A stretch of 49,660 bases of DNA. It comes from Kytococcus schroeteri. GTDB lineage: Bacteria > Actinomycetota > Actinomycetes > Actinomycetales > Dermatophilaceae. The DNA lies in NCBI RefSeq assembly GCF_002847825.1, contig NZ_PKIZ01000010.1, positions 18,820-68,479 on the forward strand, read 5' to 3'. Both the position numbers and the translations under genes were made by a program. Under the pieces are notes generated by a model. That model was not told the origin of the DNA. It did no database searches and saw only the letters and a list, made by a program, of their open reading frames with translations. Position 1 is the first letter of the stretch. Each line of letters opens with the position of its first letter. Of the stretch, positions 40,916 to 49,660 are shown piece by piece.

Positions 40916-43411
40916 TCAGCCGATGCCGAGGATCGCCGCCGGGGCGGGCGTGCCCGAGCCGTCGCGGCGGTCGGTGGGCTCCGGCAGGGCCACCGCCGAG
41001 CCCCCCGCGTCCACCGCCCGCGGGTCGGCGCCCACCCAGGCCAGCACGAGCGCGTCCTCACCCTTGAGGAAGCGGTGGCAGCGCACGCCCGCGGTGGCCC
41101 GGCCCTTGCCCGGGTAGGCCTCCAGCGGCGTCACCTTCACCGACCCGCCGGAGCCGGGCAGCGCCCCGGCCGACCCGGCGACGGTGACCACCACGGGGGC
41201 AGGGGCGTCGGTCTCACCCTCGCCGCCCGTCCGCACCGCGGCGAAGGCCACCACGCGCCCGCCCTCGGGCACCTTGATGCCGGCCACACCGCCTCCGGAC
41301 AGCCCCTGCGGGCGCACCAGCGAGGCCGGGTAGCGCAGCAGCGCGGCGGCGTCGGTGACGAACACGAGCTCCTCGCTGCCGTCGGACAGTTCGGCGGCGC
41401 CCACCAGCTCGTCGCCCTCGGCCAGGCTGATGACCTCCATCGCGTCCTTGCTCGCCGGGTACTCCGGGCGCACCCGCTTGACCACGCCCCGGGCGGTGCC
41501 CAGCGCCAGCCCGGCGGTGCCCTCCACGTCGTCGGTGCGCACCAGGGCCAGCGGGCGCTCGCCGCCGGCCAGGTCCACGAAGGCCGCCACCGGAGCCCCA
41601 CCGGTGAGCCCCAGCGAGCCGGCGGCCGGCAGGGCGGGCAGGTCCACCACCGACAGCCGCACCAGGCGCCCGGCAGAGGTCACCAGGCCCACCTGGCCAC
41701 GGGCGGTGGCGGCCACCACCGAGGCGATGGCGTCGTGGTCCACCCGGGGTGCGTCGGCGGGGCGCACGTCGGTGCGCACCAGCGCGCCGCTGGTGTCCTC
41801 CTCGCGGGGCACGCGGGCGATGAGTCCGGTGGCCGAGAGCGCCACGGTCACGGGGTCGTCGGCCACCTCCAGCGGGGCGGCGGGCACCATCGCGGCGGCG
41901 GCCTCGCTCTCCAGCAGCACGGTGCGGCGCGGGGTGCCGTGCTCGGCGGCCACGGCGGCCAGCTCGTCGCTCACCACACCGCGCAGGCGCGCCTCGTCGG
42001 CCAGGATCGCCTCCAGCTCGGCGATGGCGGCCTGCAGCTCGTCGCGCTCGGTCTCCAGCTCGATGCGGGAGAACTTCGTCAGGCGCCGCAGCTGCAGCTC
42101 CAGGATGTAGGAGGCCTGCGCCTCGGAGAGGTCGAAGACCTCCATGAGCCGCGTGCGGGCCTCGGCGGCGTCGTCCGAGGAGCGGACGAGCTGGATGACC
42201 TCGTCGATGTCGAGGATGGCCAGCAGCAGCCCCTCCACCAGGTGCAGCCGGTCGCGCCGCTTCCCCAGGCGGAACGCGGTGCGCCGCCGTACCACCTCGC
42301 ACCGGAAGTCCACGTACACCTGCAGGGCCTCCTTGAGCCCCAGGGTGCGCGGCTGGCCGTCCACGAGCGCCACGGTGTTGATGCCGAAGGACTCCTCCAT
42401 CGGCGTCTGCTTGTACAGCTGCGCCAGCACGGCCTCGGGGTTGAAGCCGTTCTTCACCTCGATGACCAGCTGCAGGCCGTTGTGGCGGTCGGTGAGGTCC
42501 TTGACGTCGGCGATGCCCTGCAGCTTCTTGGCCTGCACCTGCGTCTTGAGCTTGGCGATGACCTTCTCCGGCCCCACCAGGTAGGGCAGCTCGGTGACCA
42601 CGATGCCCTTGCGGCGCGGGGTGACGTTCTCGATGGTGGCCTTGGCCCGGGTGCGGAACGAGCCGCGGCCGGTGCGGTAGGCGTCGCGGATGCCGTCGAG
42701 CCCCACGATGCGGCCGCCGCCGGGCAGGTCCGGGCCGGGCACGAAGCGCATGAGGTCCTCCACCGTGGCGGCGGGGTTGTCCAGGAGGTGGCGGGCGGCG
42801 GCCACCACCTCGCGCAGGTTGTGCGGGGCGATGTTGGTGGCCATGCCCACCGCGATGCCCGACGCCCCGTTGACCAGCAGGTTGGGGTAGGCCGCGGGCA
42901 GCACCTCGGGCTGCAGGAGCTGGTCGTCGTAGTTGGGCACCATGTCCACGGTGTCCTCGTCCAGCGTGGCCGTCATGGTGAGTGCGGCCGGGGCCATGCG
43001 GGCCTCGGTGTAGCGGCTGGCGGCCGGTCCGTCGTCCAGGGAGCCGAAGTTGCCGTGCCCGTCCACCAGGGGAAGGCGCATCGTGAACGGCTGGGCCAGG
43101 CGCACGAGGGCGTCGTAGATGGCCTGGTCGCCGTGCGGGTGGTACTTGCCCATCACCTCGCCGACGACGCGGGAGGACTTGACGTAGCCGCGGTCCGGGC
43201 GCAGGCCGAGCTCGTCCATGCCGAAGAGGATGCGGCGCTGCACCGGCTTGAGGCCGTCGCGCGCGTCCGGCAGCGCGCGGCTGTAGATGACGGAGTAGGC
43301 GTACTCGAGGAAGGCCGAGCTCATCTCCTCGGCGACGTCGATGTCGATGACCGTGTCGGCCACCTGGGTGGGCTCTGCGGGCTTGTCGGACTTCTTGGGC
43401 ACGGGCCACAT
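40916..43411 (-). CDS. parC: DNA topoisomerase IV subunit A
   Basis: 831-residue type IIA topoisomerase A subunit. The winged-helix region [20 protein letters not shown] (about 44), the quinolone-region segment [19 protein letters not shown] (about 89-107) and the catalytic Tyr134 in SRYTEARM are present. The coiled coil with [17 protein letters not shown] follows, then a C-terminal beta-pinwheel of degenerate repeats. The GyrA-box (QRRGGKG) is absent, which supports ParC over GyrA. It decatenates chromosomes with ParE. ATG 43411 is listed; GTG 43402 is an alternative, since CATCAT lies seven bases before it and no Shine-Dalgarno is seen for the ATG. Confidence 0.92.
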   Translation of the reverse strand: MWPVPKKSDKPAEPTQVADTVIDIDVAEEMSSAFLEYAYSVIYSRALPDARDGLKPVQRRILFGMDELGLRPDRGYVKSSRVVGEVMGKYHPHGDQAIYDALVRLAQPFTMRLPLVDGHGNFGSLDDGPAASRYTEARMAPAALTMTATLDEDTVDMVPNYDDQLLQPEVLPAAYPNLLVNGASGIAVGMATNIAPHNLREVVAAARHLLDNPAATVEDLMRFVPGPDLPGGGRIVGLDGIRDAYRTGRGSFRTRAKATIENVTPRRKGIVVTELPYLVGPEKVIAKLKTQVQAKKLQGIADVKDLTDRHNGLQLVIEVKNGFNPEAVLAQLYKQTPMEESFGINTVALVDGQPRTLGLKEALQVYVDFRCEVVRRRTAFRLGKRRDRLHLVEGLLLAILDIDEVIQLVRSSDDAAEARTRLMEVFDLSEAQASYILELQLRRLTKFSRIELETERDELQAAIAELEAILADEARLRGVVSDELAAVAAEHGTPRRTVLLESEAAAAMVPAAPLEVADDPVTVALSATGLIARVPREEDTSGALVRTDVRPADAPRVDHDAIASVVAATARGQVGLVTSAGRLVRLSVVDLPALPAAGSLGLTGGAPVAAFVDLAGGERPLALVRTDDVEGTAGLALGTARGVVKRVRPEYPASKDAMEVISLAEGDELVGAAELSDGSEELVFVTDAAALLRYPASLVRPQGLSGGGVAGIKVPEGGRVVAFAAVRTGGEGETDAPAPVVVTVAGSAGALPGSGGSVKVTPLEAYPGKGRATAGVRCHRFLKGEDALVLAWVGADPRAVDAGGSAVALPEPTDRRDGSGTPAPAAILGIG

Positions 43412-43468
43412 GATGCGTCATCCGCCCGCCGCGCCGGGGGACCGGCACGCACTGCCCCGGGCACGAGG

Positions 43469-43517
43469 CCGCCCCCGTCTTCCGGTGGTCTGCTGGACCA
43501 CCGGAAGACGGGGGCGG
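43469..43517 (-). terminator. Strong terminator after the subtilase gene
   Basis: Perfect 22-bp stem, arms 43469-43490 and 43496-43517, loop TGCTG. It is 19 bases past the subtilase stop and upstream of parC, so it ends the protease transcript and insulates parC. Confidence 0.83.
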
Positions 43518-43535
43518 GCGCCGGAGTGGATCGGC

Positions 43536-46500
43536 TCAGCGGCGGGTGATGCCGCGCAGGGCCTGGACGACCTTGTCGCCCACGGCCGTGGCGCCACCGA
43601 CCACCGTGGAGACCCACGGCGAGAGGCGGGTGACGGCCCGCGAGGTCGGCTCGGGCAGACGGTCACTGCGCGTCAGCAGCACGGCGGTGTCCTGCGTGCC
43701 GGCCACGGCGGCGGCGGTCAGGGCGTCGGGGTAGTTCTCACCGGAGGCGACGAACACCTGGTAGGGGTCCTTCTTGACCGACCGTGCCACCAAATCGGCC
43801 GTCTCGTAGCGGTCGGCGCCGCCGATGCGGCGCACCGCGTCGGCATACTCGCCCGCCTCGGCGAAGACCGAGCCCTTCACCACCTGGCGACCACCGAGGA
43901 TGACGACCCGGTCGGGACGCATCCGCTGAAGTGCCTTGCGGGTCTCGGTGGGCAGGCGGTCGCCCCGGGTGAGCAGCAGCGGCGCGTCCTGGGCACCGGC
44001 CACGGCAGCACCGGTGAGGGCGTCGGGGTAGTCCTGACCGGAGGCGAGGTACACGGTGTCCACCGGGGCGTCGTGCCCGGCAGTGAGACGGGCCGCGGTC
44101 GCGTAGCGGTTGGCGCCGGCGACGCGCTCGACCGTCCTGCCACCGGCCGCCAACTGGCCGGCCACCTCACGGCTCACGGCCTTCTCGCCGCCCAGGATGA
44201 CCACCTTGCGGGGGCCGATCTGGGCCAGTGCCTCGCGGGTCTCGGCCGGCAGACGGTCGCGACGGGTGAGTAGCAGCGGAGCATTCTTGCTGGAGGCCAC
44301 CGATGCGCCGGCCAGGGCGTCAGGGTGGTCCTGGCCGGAGGCCACGTACACCGTGTCGTGGTCGCCCTTCATGCTGCGGGCCAGGCGGGCTGCGGTGGCG
44401 TAACGGTTGGCGCCGCCCACGCGGGAGACCTTCTCCGCCTTCGAGGGGTCCAGGTGCACCAGTGTGCGGGCCAGCGGCTCACCGCCCTCGGCCGGCTCCA
44501 TCTCGACCATCCCCAGCCAGGCCTTGGTGGGGTCGTCGACGGACACCGCGCCCTCGGCGGTGTGCGGCGCGATGCGGGGCAGGTGCACCGGGCTCTTGAA
44601 GGCGAGGTTGCCCGCGTCGGCCGCGTCGGGCGACAGGACGAACAGCCGCAGGGTGAAGTCGGTGGACTCCTTGCCCTTGAGGTCGGTACCGGTCACGTGC
44701 AGCTCGAAGTCCGCGTCGGTGCCGATGCTCGGCACGATGAGGCGCTCGTTGGCGGCGGGGGTGCGCCCGCGGTCCAGCGGGTACCCGGGGAACTCCTTCC
44801 AGGTGATGGTCAGGTCCAGGTTCACGTTCGGGTCGTCGGACTCGATCTCGGCCCAGAACACGTCACCGATCTTCGCCTCGAAGGGCACGCGGTAGGCCTC
44901 CTTCTCGCGACCCGTCCACTCCTCACCCTTGTCCTGGCGCACGGTGCCGCGCCACTCACGTCCCGGGACCATCCCGTGGGTCCGCAGGGCCACGTCGCGC
45001 TTGCGCGAGGAACGCAGCTCCACCGGCACGGTCGACTGACCGGCGTGACCCAGCACATGACTGGGCATCTGCACCGCCTCGGAGCGCAGCGCGATGGGCA
45101 GGTGGAAGGGGTTCACCCCGCTGGCGGTCAGGTCGAGTCGGCCGGTGACCCACTGCTGGGCCGGCATGCCGGTGTCGGTGAAGGTCAAGGTCACGGTGCC
45201 GGACTCACCGGGGGCCAGAGTGAGACGCTGGGGGGAGACGGACGTCTCCACGCCGTCCAGGCCGGACACCTTCGGGGTCCAGGTGGTGGTCCTGCCGGTG
45301 GTGTTGGTGACCGTGCGGGTGACGGTCTGCTCGCCGAGGAGGCCGCCGACCGCGATGGACGGGGTGTTCAGCTGCCACGGCTTGATGGGGTCGACGTCCT
45401 GGCCCATCCGCGCACCCTGTCCGGCCAGGAGGCGCTCCCAGTCCGAGGCGTCGGAGTCCACGACGAGACCGGGGTCCAGGAAGGCCCGCGGCTCGACGAA
45501 GCCGGCGCCGCCCCCGAAGGGGTGGTTGTCGTCCGGGCCGGTCATCTTCCGCGAGGTGGTCATCATGGCCGACTTGATCGCCATCGGGGACCAGTCCGGG
45601 TGGGCCTGCTTGACCAGGGCGGCCAGGCCGGCCACGTGCGGTGCGGACATGGACGTGCCCGAGACGTGCCTGGCCACGGGGCGGCCACGCTCCGCGGAGG
45701 ACCAGGCGGCCAGGACGTCCACACCCGGGGCCGTGAGGTCGGGCTTGAGCAGATTGCCCTGCGCAGCGTTCGTCGGGCCGCGGGAGGAGAAGTCGGCCAG
45801 ACTGGGCACGGTGGAGGAGTCCCCGTGCTCGTCCACCAGCGAGGCCGTGGCCCCGGAGCCGCCGGCGTAGGCCCGCAGGCCCTTGCGCGCGGAGGAGTCC
45901 AGGTGCACGGTGGGCACCCAGTGGTCGTGGGTAAGGGTGTCCCCGGGCTCGGTGTTGACCAGCACCATGCCCACGCCACCGGCGTCCTTCACCGCCCGGG
46001 ACTGATCCATCGGGTTGGCCTCGCTGCGGTCGCACACCACGATCGTGCCCTTGACCTTGGCCGGGTCCAGCGTGCCGGCGCGGCACTCGGTGCTGGGCGA
46101 GGCGTTCTCGGGGGCCACCTCGTCGGCGAGCACCAGCGGGGCCTCCTGCGGCAGGGGCGGTGTCATGGAGGACCCTTCGTAGCGCTGGCCGTCGCCGGTG
46201 ACCAGCGTCTTGCGGTGCTCGGCGTGTGCACCGGCGGCCACGGTGGTCACCCACGGGGAGGGGTGGTTGGTGGTGGCCTCCTTGGGGCCGTCGTTGCCCG
46301 ACGAGGCCGCGACGAACACGCCGCTGGCGGCGGCGTTCATGAAGGCCACCTCGACCGGGTCGCGCAGGTCGCGGTCGGTGCCGGAGATCGAGTAGTTGAT
46401 GATGTCGACCCCGTCGGCCACGGCGGCGTCGATGGCCGCGGTGGTGTCCACGGTCGGACAAACACCTCGGCCTTCGGCGAGCTCCCAGCAGGCCTTGTAG

Positions 46501-47441
46501 GCCGCCACGTGCGCCTTCGGTGCCATGCCGGAGATGGGGCCGGACGGCAGGCCGTTGACCGACACCTTGGTGCCGGCGGCACCGGTGGCGGTGCTGGCGG
46601 TGTGCGAGCCGTGGCCGTGGACGTCCAGCGGCGAGTGGGACTCGTGGTCGGCGAGCTTGTGCTCGCCCAGGCCCTCACGGAAGACCTTGGCACCGATGAT
46701 CTTGTTGTCGCACGTGCTCTCGGGGAAGTCGGCGGGGGTCTCGCTCTTGCACGCTCCGCGCCAGTCGGCCGGCGGCGCGGTCATGCCGGCGTCGTCGAAG
46801 GAGGGGTTGGCCGGGTTGATGCCGGAGTCGATCACGCCGACGACGACGCCCTGGCCCTGGGTGTCGCCGGCGTGCTTCCACACGCCGTCGGGGCCCGTGA
46901 GTCCCAGCATCTCGGGGGACTGGTCGGTGTGGAGGGTCTCCAGACGGTTCTCGGTCACCGACAGCACGCGCGGGTCGGCGGACAGCTTCCGGGCCTGCTC
47001 CGCGGTGAGCTCCACGGCAACCCCGGAGAGGGCGTGGGTGTAGCGCTCCACCGGGCGGGGTGCGTCCACGCGAGAGAGCACCGCGTCCTGCTGGCTGGTC
47101 AGGTGCTGGGCATAGGCGCGCACGGCTGACGGGCGGGCGTCCCCGGCCTTCCCAGCGGTGGCGGACAGGCCCTTCACGCCCCCGGTGTAGGTGGCGATCG
47201 GCTCGTCGGCGGTCACCACCACGTACAGGCCGTCGGACCAGCTGCGGTCAGCCGGCGTCTGCTGCGGGGGGAGCGTGGTGAGCTCCTCCAGGGCGGTGGT
47301 GCTTGGGGGGCTGTCGTCCTGCGCGGTCGGCGGGACGGTGGGGGCGGCGCCGGCGGGCGACAGCGACACCATCGAGCCGGTCAGGCACAGGATGGTGAGC
47401 GCGGTCAGACCAGCTGCGTGGGGGCGGCGGTGCAGGGACAC
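43536..47441 (-). CDS. Secreted S8 subtilisin-like protease with CWB2 repeats
   Basis: 1301-residue surface protease. A Sec signal (about 1-36, ending GAAP) is followed by an inhibitor-I9-like propeptide (GLYVVVTADEPIATYTGG, about 77). The S8 catalytic domain has Asp205 (VVGVIDSGIN), His277 (DVHGHGSHTAS), oxyanion Asn in SSGNDGP and Ser597 (SGTSMSAPHVAG). A PA domain is inserted between His and Ser (about 415-545). Fibronectin-like beta domains come next. Three CWB2 (PF04122) repeats form the last 300 residues and attach to the wall. GTG 47441 is used, with AAGGAG nine bases upstream. It probably degrades host or environmental proteins; the architecture resembles Vpr/lactocepin-like proteases. 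Confidence 0.93.
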   Translation of the reverse strand: MSLHRRPHAAGLTALTILCLTGSMVSLSPAGAAPTVPPTAQDDSPPSTTALEELTTLPPQQTPADRSWSDGLYVVVTADEPIATYTGGVKGLSATAGKAGDARPSAVRAYAQHLTSQQDAVLSRVDAPRPVERYTHALSGVAVELTAEQARKLSADPRVLSVTENRLETLHTDQSPEMLGLTGPDGVWKHAGDTQGQGVVVGVIDSGINPANPSFDDAGMTAPPADWRGACKSETPADFPESTCDNKIIGAKVFREGLGEHKLADHESHSPLDVHGHGSHTASTATGAAGTKVSVNGLPSGPISGMAPKAHVAAYKACWELAEGRGVCPTVDTTAAIDAAVADGVDIINYSISGTDRDLRDPVEVAFMNAAASGVFVAASSGNDGPKEATTNHPSPWVTTVAAGAHAEHRKTLVTGDGQRYEGSSMTPPLPQEAPLVLADEVAPENASPSTECRAGTLDPAKVKGTIVVCDRSEANPMDQSRAVKDAGGVGMVLVNTEPGDTLTHDHWVPTVHLDSSARKGLRAYAGGSGATASLVDEHGDSSTVPSLADFSSRGPTNAAQGNLLKPDLTAPGVDVLAAWSSAERGRPVARHVSGTSMSAPHVAGLAALVKQAHPDWSPMAIKSAMMTTSRKMTGPDDNHPFGGGAGFVEPRAFLDPGLVVDSDASDWERLLAGQGARMGQDVDPIKPWQLNTPSIAVGGLLGEQTVTRTVTNTTGRTTTWTPKVSGLDGVETSVSPQRLTLAPGESGTVTLTFTDTGMPAQQWVTGRLDLTASGVNPFHLPIALRSEAVQMPSHVLGHAGQSTVPVELRSSRKRDVALRTHGMVPGREWRGTVRQDKGEEWTGREKEAYRVPFEAKIGDVFWAEIESDDPNVNLDLTITWKEFPGYPLDRGRTPAANERLIVPSIGTDADFELHVTGTDLKGKESTDFTLRLFVLSPDAADAGNLAFKSPVHLPRIAPHTAEGAVSVDDPTKAWLGMVEMEPAEGGEPLARTLVHLDPSKAEKVSRVGGANRYATAARLARSMKGDHDTVYVASGQDHPDALAGASVASSKNAPLLLTRRDRLPAETREALAQIGPRKVVILGGEKAVSREVAGQLAAGGRTVERVAGANRYATAARLTAGHDAPVDTVYLASGQDYPDALTGAAVAGAQDAPLLLTRGDRLPTETRKALQRMRPDRVVILGGRQVVKGSVFAEAGEYADAVRRIGGADRYETADLVARSVKKDPYQVFVASGENYPDALTAAAVAGTQDTAVLLTRSDRLPEPTSRAVTRLSPWVSTVVGGATAVGDKVVQALRGITRR
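43545..44430 (-). repeat. Three tandem cell-wall-binding type 2 (CWB2) repeats
   Basis: Protein-level repeats beginning VSRVGGANRYATAARLA (near 44430), VERVAGANRYATAARLT (near 44131) and VRRIGGADRYETADLVA (near 43835). Each is about 98 residues long. Each contains a VASGQDHPDALAGASVA-type strand and a LLLTRRDRLP-type segment. The first two are the most alike. CWB2 modules bind anionic wall polymers. Confidence 0.85.
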
Positions 47442-47520
47442 GACGAAGGGCTCCTTGTGAGAAGTGTTATTGAAAGCATTCTCGCATGGAGCCCATCCGT
47501 CGGTGTCACCGGCCTCCTGC
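47442..47520 (-). promoter_or_regulatory. AT-richer upstream region of the subtilase gene
   Basis: This 79-bp gap between the subtilase and the acyl-CoA synthetase stop contains an AT-richer stretch (47459-47483). It has an outer inverted repeat GAGAA (47459-47463) / TTCTC (47479-47483) and an inner GAAAGCATTC. The ribosome binding site AAGGAG is at about 47456-47451. No firm -10/-35 pair is assigned. Confidence 0.35.
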
Positions 47521-49284
47521 TCAGCCCTTGAGGTCGGGGAAGTCGCTCTCCCAGAACTCCCACTCGCTGGCGCGCTCGGCGGGGTCGTCGCCCACGGGGT
47601 GGAACTCGTTCTCCCGTGCCTTGAGCTCCACCCGGCGGATCTTGCCGGAGACGGTCTTCGGCAGCTCGCCGAACTCCAGGCGGCGGACGCGCTTGTACGG
47701 AGCCAGGTTGGCGCGGCAGTAGGCGAGGATCGACTCGGCGATCTCGCGACTCGGCTCGGTGCCCTCGACCAGCACCACGTAGGCCTTGGGCACCGACAGG
47801 CGGGTCGGGTCCGGCGAGGGCACCACGGCCGCCTCGGCCACCAGCTCGTGCTCGATGAGCACGGACTCCACCTCGAACGGGCTGATGCGGTAGTCGCTGG
47901 CCTTGAACACGTCGTCGGCGCGGCCCACGTAGGTGATGTAGCCGTCCTCGTCGCGCACCGCCACGTCACCGGTGTGGTACGCCCCGTCGCGCATCGCGTC
48001 AGCGGTCTTCTGCTCGTCGCCGTGGTAGCCCACCATCAGCCCGATGGGGCGTCCCTTGGGGCCGTCGAGGCGCAGGCACAGCTCGCCCTCCTCGCCGGGG
48101 GTGGTCACCTCGGCCCCGGTGGCCTGGTCGAGCAGCACCACGTCGTAGCCCGGCAGGGGGCGGCCCATGGAACCCGGCTTGAGCGGGCGACCCGGCGCGT
48201 TGCCGATCTGCGCGGTGGTCTCGGTCTGGCCGAAGCCGTCGCGGATGGTGATGCCCAGGCCCTTCTCCACGGCGCGGATCACCTCGGGGTTGAGCGGCTC
48301 ACCGGCACCCACCATCTCGCGCAGGGCCAGCTTCTCGCGCCAGGCGGCGAGGTCCTGCTGGATGAGCATGCGGTACACCGTGGGCGGGGCGCAGAAGGTG
48401 GTGGCGCCCTCGGCGGCCAGCACCTCCAGCAGGGCCTTCGCGTCGAAGCGCGGCTGGTTGACCACGAGGATCGTGGCCTCGGCGGTCCACGGGGTGAACA
48501 GCGAGCTCCACGCGTGCTTGGCCCAGCCGGGGGAGGAGATGTTCACGTGCACGTCGCCGGGGCGCAGGCCCACCCAGAACATCGTGGACAGGGCGCCCAC
48601 CGTGTAGCTGGAGTGGGTGTGCTCCACGAGCTTGGGCGCGCTCGTGGTGCCGGAGGTGAAGTACAGCAGCATCGTGTCGTCGGCCATGGTGGGCGCGTCG
48701 GGGGTGAAGTCGGCGCTCGCGGCGTGGAAGTCCTCCAGGCGCAGCCAGCCCTCGGGCGTGTCGCCCTCGCCGCAGACGGCGATGCGCTGGAAGTCGCCGT
48801 CCACCTTGGCGAAGGTGTGTGCCTCGCCGGCGGTGGTGATGACGTGCTTGACCTTCCCGCGGGCCACGCGGTCGGTGAGGTCCTCGGGGGTGAGCAGCGT
48901 GGTGGCCGGGATGACCTGGGCGCCCAGCTTGATGCAGCCCACCATCACCTGCCACAGCTCGGTCTGGTTGCCCAGCATCACCAGCACGCGGTCGCCCTGG
49001 GCCACGCCCACCTCGCGCAGCCAGCTGGCCATCTGCGAGGAGGTGCGGGAGACCTCCGCCCAGGTGAGCTGGTGGGTGCGGGTGCCGTCCTTCACCACGT
49101 CCACGATGCGCAGGGCCGGCTCGTCGGCGCGGGGTCCGGCGGCCACGGCATCGATGTGGTGAAGGCCCCAGTTGATCTCGGTGAAACGGGGCGCGGCAAA
49201 GGCGTCCACGGCCGCGTCGTCGGCGTCGTGCAGGGCCAGGACGGCGTCGCGGGCGTCCCGGAAGGTGTCGGTGGGAGTGCTCAT
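47521..49284 (-). CDS. AMP-forming acyl-CoA synthetase
   Basis: 587-residue ANL-superfamily enzyme that activates a carboxylic acid with ATP and CoA. The phosphate loop YFTSGTTSAPKLVEHTH (about 210), the A5 motif DGFGQTETTAQIG (about 348), YHTGDVAVRDEDGYI (about 431), RADDVFKASDYRISPFEVES (about 449) and the A10 motif LPKTVSGKIRR (about 553) are all intact. The GSxxG/hinge arrangement resembles medium-chain acyl-CoA synthetases. It is cytosolic. The A10 lysine lies in a PX4GK motif that Pat-type acetyltransferases modify, and such a gene is divergent from it. ATG 49284 follows TAGGTT (49296-49291) by six bases, leaderless. Confidence 0.92.
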   Translation of the reverse strand: MSTPTDTFRDARDAVLALHDADDAAVDAFAAPRFTEINWGLHHIDAVAAGPRADEPALRIVDVVKDGTRTHQLTWAEVSRTSSQMASWLREVGVAQGDRVLVMLGNQTELWQVMVGCIKLGAQVIPATTLLTPEDLTDRVARGKVKHVITTAGEAHTFAKVDGDFQRIAVCGEGDTPEGWLRLEDFHAASADFTPDAPTMADDTMLLYFTSGTTSAPKLVEHTHSSYTVGALSTMFWVGLRPGDVHVNISSPGWAKHAWSSLFTPWTAEATILVVNQPRFDAKALLEVLAAEGATTFCAPPTVYRMLIQQDLAAWREKLALREMVGAGEPLNPEVIRAVEKGLGITIRDGFGQTETTAQIGNAPGRPLKPGSMGRPLPGYDVVLLDQATGAEVTTPGEEGELCLRLDGPKGRPIGLMVGYHGDEQKTADAMRDGAYHTGDVAVRDEDGYITYVGRADDVFKASDYRISPFEVESVLIEHELVAEAAVVPSPDPTRLSVPKAYVVLVEGTEPSREIAESILAYCRANLAPYKRVRRLEFGELPKTVSGKIRRVELKARENEFHPVGDDPAERASEWEFWESDFPDLKG

Positions 49285-49383
49285 GGGGGCAACCTACCCG
49301 CCAGGTGACCGGCGTCACATGACAGGGGCCGGGGTGTCCGGAGCGGTGGCGGCCGCCCGGAGGGCGCCTGCCACACTGGGGCC

Positions 49384-49660
49384 ATGGACGAGGTCGCCCC
49401 CACCACCGAGCAGATCAGGGCGGACCGTGCCGCCACGTGGGTGACGGACGTGGTGCTGCGTGACGGCGCCGTGGCCCACCTGCGGCCCATCAGCCCGGGG
49501 GACCGGGAGGCCGTGGCCGCGTTCCACCGGCGCCAGTCCGAGCGCTCGCGCTACCTGCGCTTCTTCGCCACCATCCCCGAGCTCTCGGCCCGCGACCTGG
49601 ACCGCTTCACCCAGGTGGACCAGGACCAGCGGGTGGCCCTGGTGGCCGAGATCGGCGGGG
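49384..49660 (+). CDS. Pat-type GNAT acetyltransferase, N-terminal part (partial)
   Basis: 92 codons to the right edge of the window. The start VVLRDGAVAHLRPISPGDRE and RYLRFFATIPELSARDLDRF, VDQDQRVALVAEIGG are typical of the GNAT domain of actinobacterial proteins that join an acetyltransferase to an ADP-forming acyl-CoA synthetase/CoA-binding region; whether the latter is present lies outside the window. Such enzymes acetylate lysines in acyl-CoA synthetases. ATG 49384 is six bases after CACACT (49372-49377), with no Shine-Dalgarno, so it may be leaderless. It is divergent from the acyl-CoA synthetase gene with a 99-bp shared region. Confidence 0.82.
   Translation, partial: MDEVAPTTEQIRADRAATWVTDVVLRDGAVAHLRPISPGDREAVAAFHRRQSERSRYLRFFATIPELSARDLDRFTQVDQDQRVALVAEIGG

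Noticed and set aside
40805..43549. A 914-residue plus-strand open frame opposite parC
   Set aside because: Antisense artefact; composition is typical of frame shadows and it has no ribosome binding site.
44325..47129. A 934-residue plus-strand open frame antisense to the subtilase
   Set aside because: Low-complexity Gly/Val/His/Arg translation with no recognisable domain; the minus-strand protease has intact catalytic residues and repeats.
1..49660. CRISPR arrays, tRNA or rRNA genes, insertion sequences, integrase or attachment sites
   Set aside because: No regularly spaced direct repeats, cloverleaf-like sequence, transposase or integrase motif was found on either strand by reading.

Overview
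The window is about 72% GC, gene-dense, and coded like a chromosome of an actinobacterium. The gene content points to the order Micrococcales (Dermatophilaceae, Kytococcaceae or Ornithinimicrobiaceae-like); this is inferred from protein families, and no rRNA or other marker is present to fix it. Most of the first 23 kb follows a gene order that I recall from Mycobacterium tuberculosis around Rv2173-Rv2206: DUF3043, HesB/ErpA, cytochrome c oxidase subunits, qcrCAB, ctaE, trpD, the exonuclease/GIY-YIG protein, a PlsC-type acyltransferase, aroG, the Rv2175c-type DNA-binding protein and a polyprenyl synthetase.

Layout. 1-4157: a secreted SCO2322-type protein (cut by the window edge), DUF3043, an M20 dipeptidase, ErpA and leucyl/phenylalanyl-tRNA transferase. 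4155-13181: the aerobic terminal chain, with ctaC-ctaD-ctaF on the plus strand and ctaE-qcrC-qcrA-qcrB on the minus strand. Together these encode a bcc-aa3 supercomplex; a VIT1-like metal transporter and a small zincin lie between the two blocks. 13374-23434: trpD, a stand-alone Lrp/AsnC effector domain, a DEDDh-GIY-YIG nuclease, a Tat lipoprotein metallopeptidase, ROK glucokinase, an alpha/beta hydrolase, an acyltransferase, class II DAHP synthase, an Rv2175c-like regulator and a polyprenyl diphosphate synthase. 23592-29409: a mutagenic-repair cassette (DUF6504, SAV_6107 HEPN, a second DnaE, DinB) behind a palindrome that resembles a LexA box. 29502-33220: DUF3040, DUF7455, DUF456 and topoisomerase IV subunit B (parE). 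33333-40876: an accessory stretch between parE and parC, with an APC permease, a secreted thermonuclease, a short-chain fatty-acid transporter and a four-gene unit made of a secreted cysteine-free peptide, two membrane proteins and an ABC ATPase. 40916-49660: parC, a large surface subtilase with three CWB2 repeats, an acyl-CoA synthetase and the start of a Pat-type GNAT protein.

Regulation. About a dozen genes have a TANNNT-like -10 box 6-7 nt before an ATG or GTG and no Shine-Dalgarno sequence, so they look leaderless. Several long GC-rich hairpins separate transcription units. The most unusual observations are the secreted peptide/ABC unit with a C7 run inside its promoter spacer, a C7 run that breaks the reading frame between the best start and the signal peptide of the secreted nuclease, and a terminator-like hairpin that contains the ribosome binding site and start of aat. 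No tRNA, rRNA, insertion sequence or CRISPR array was seen.
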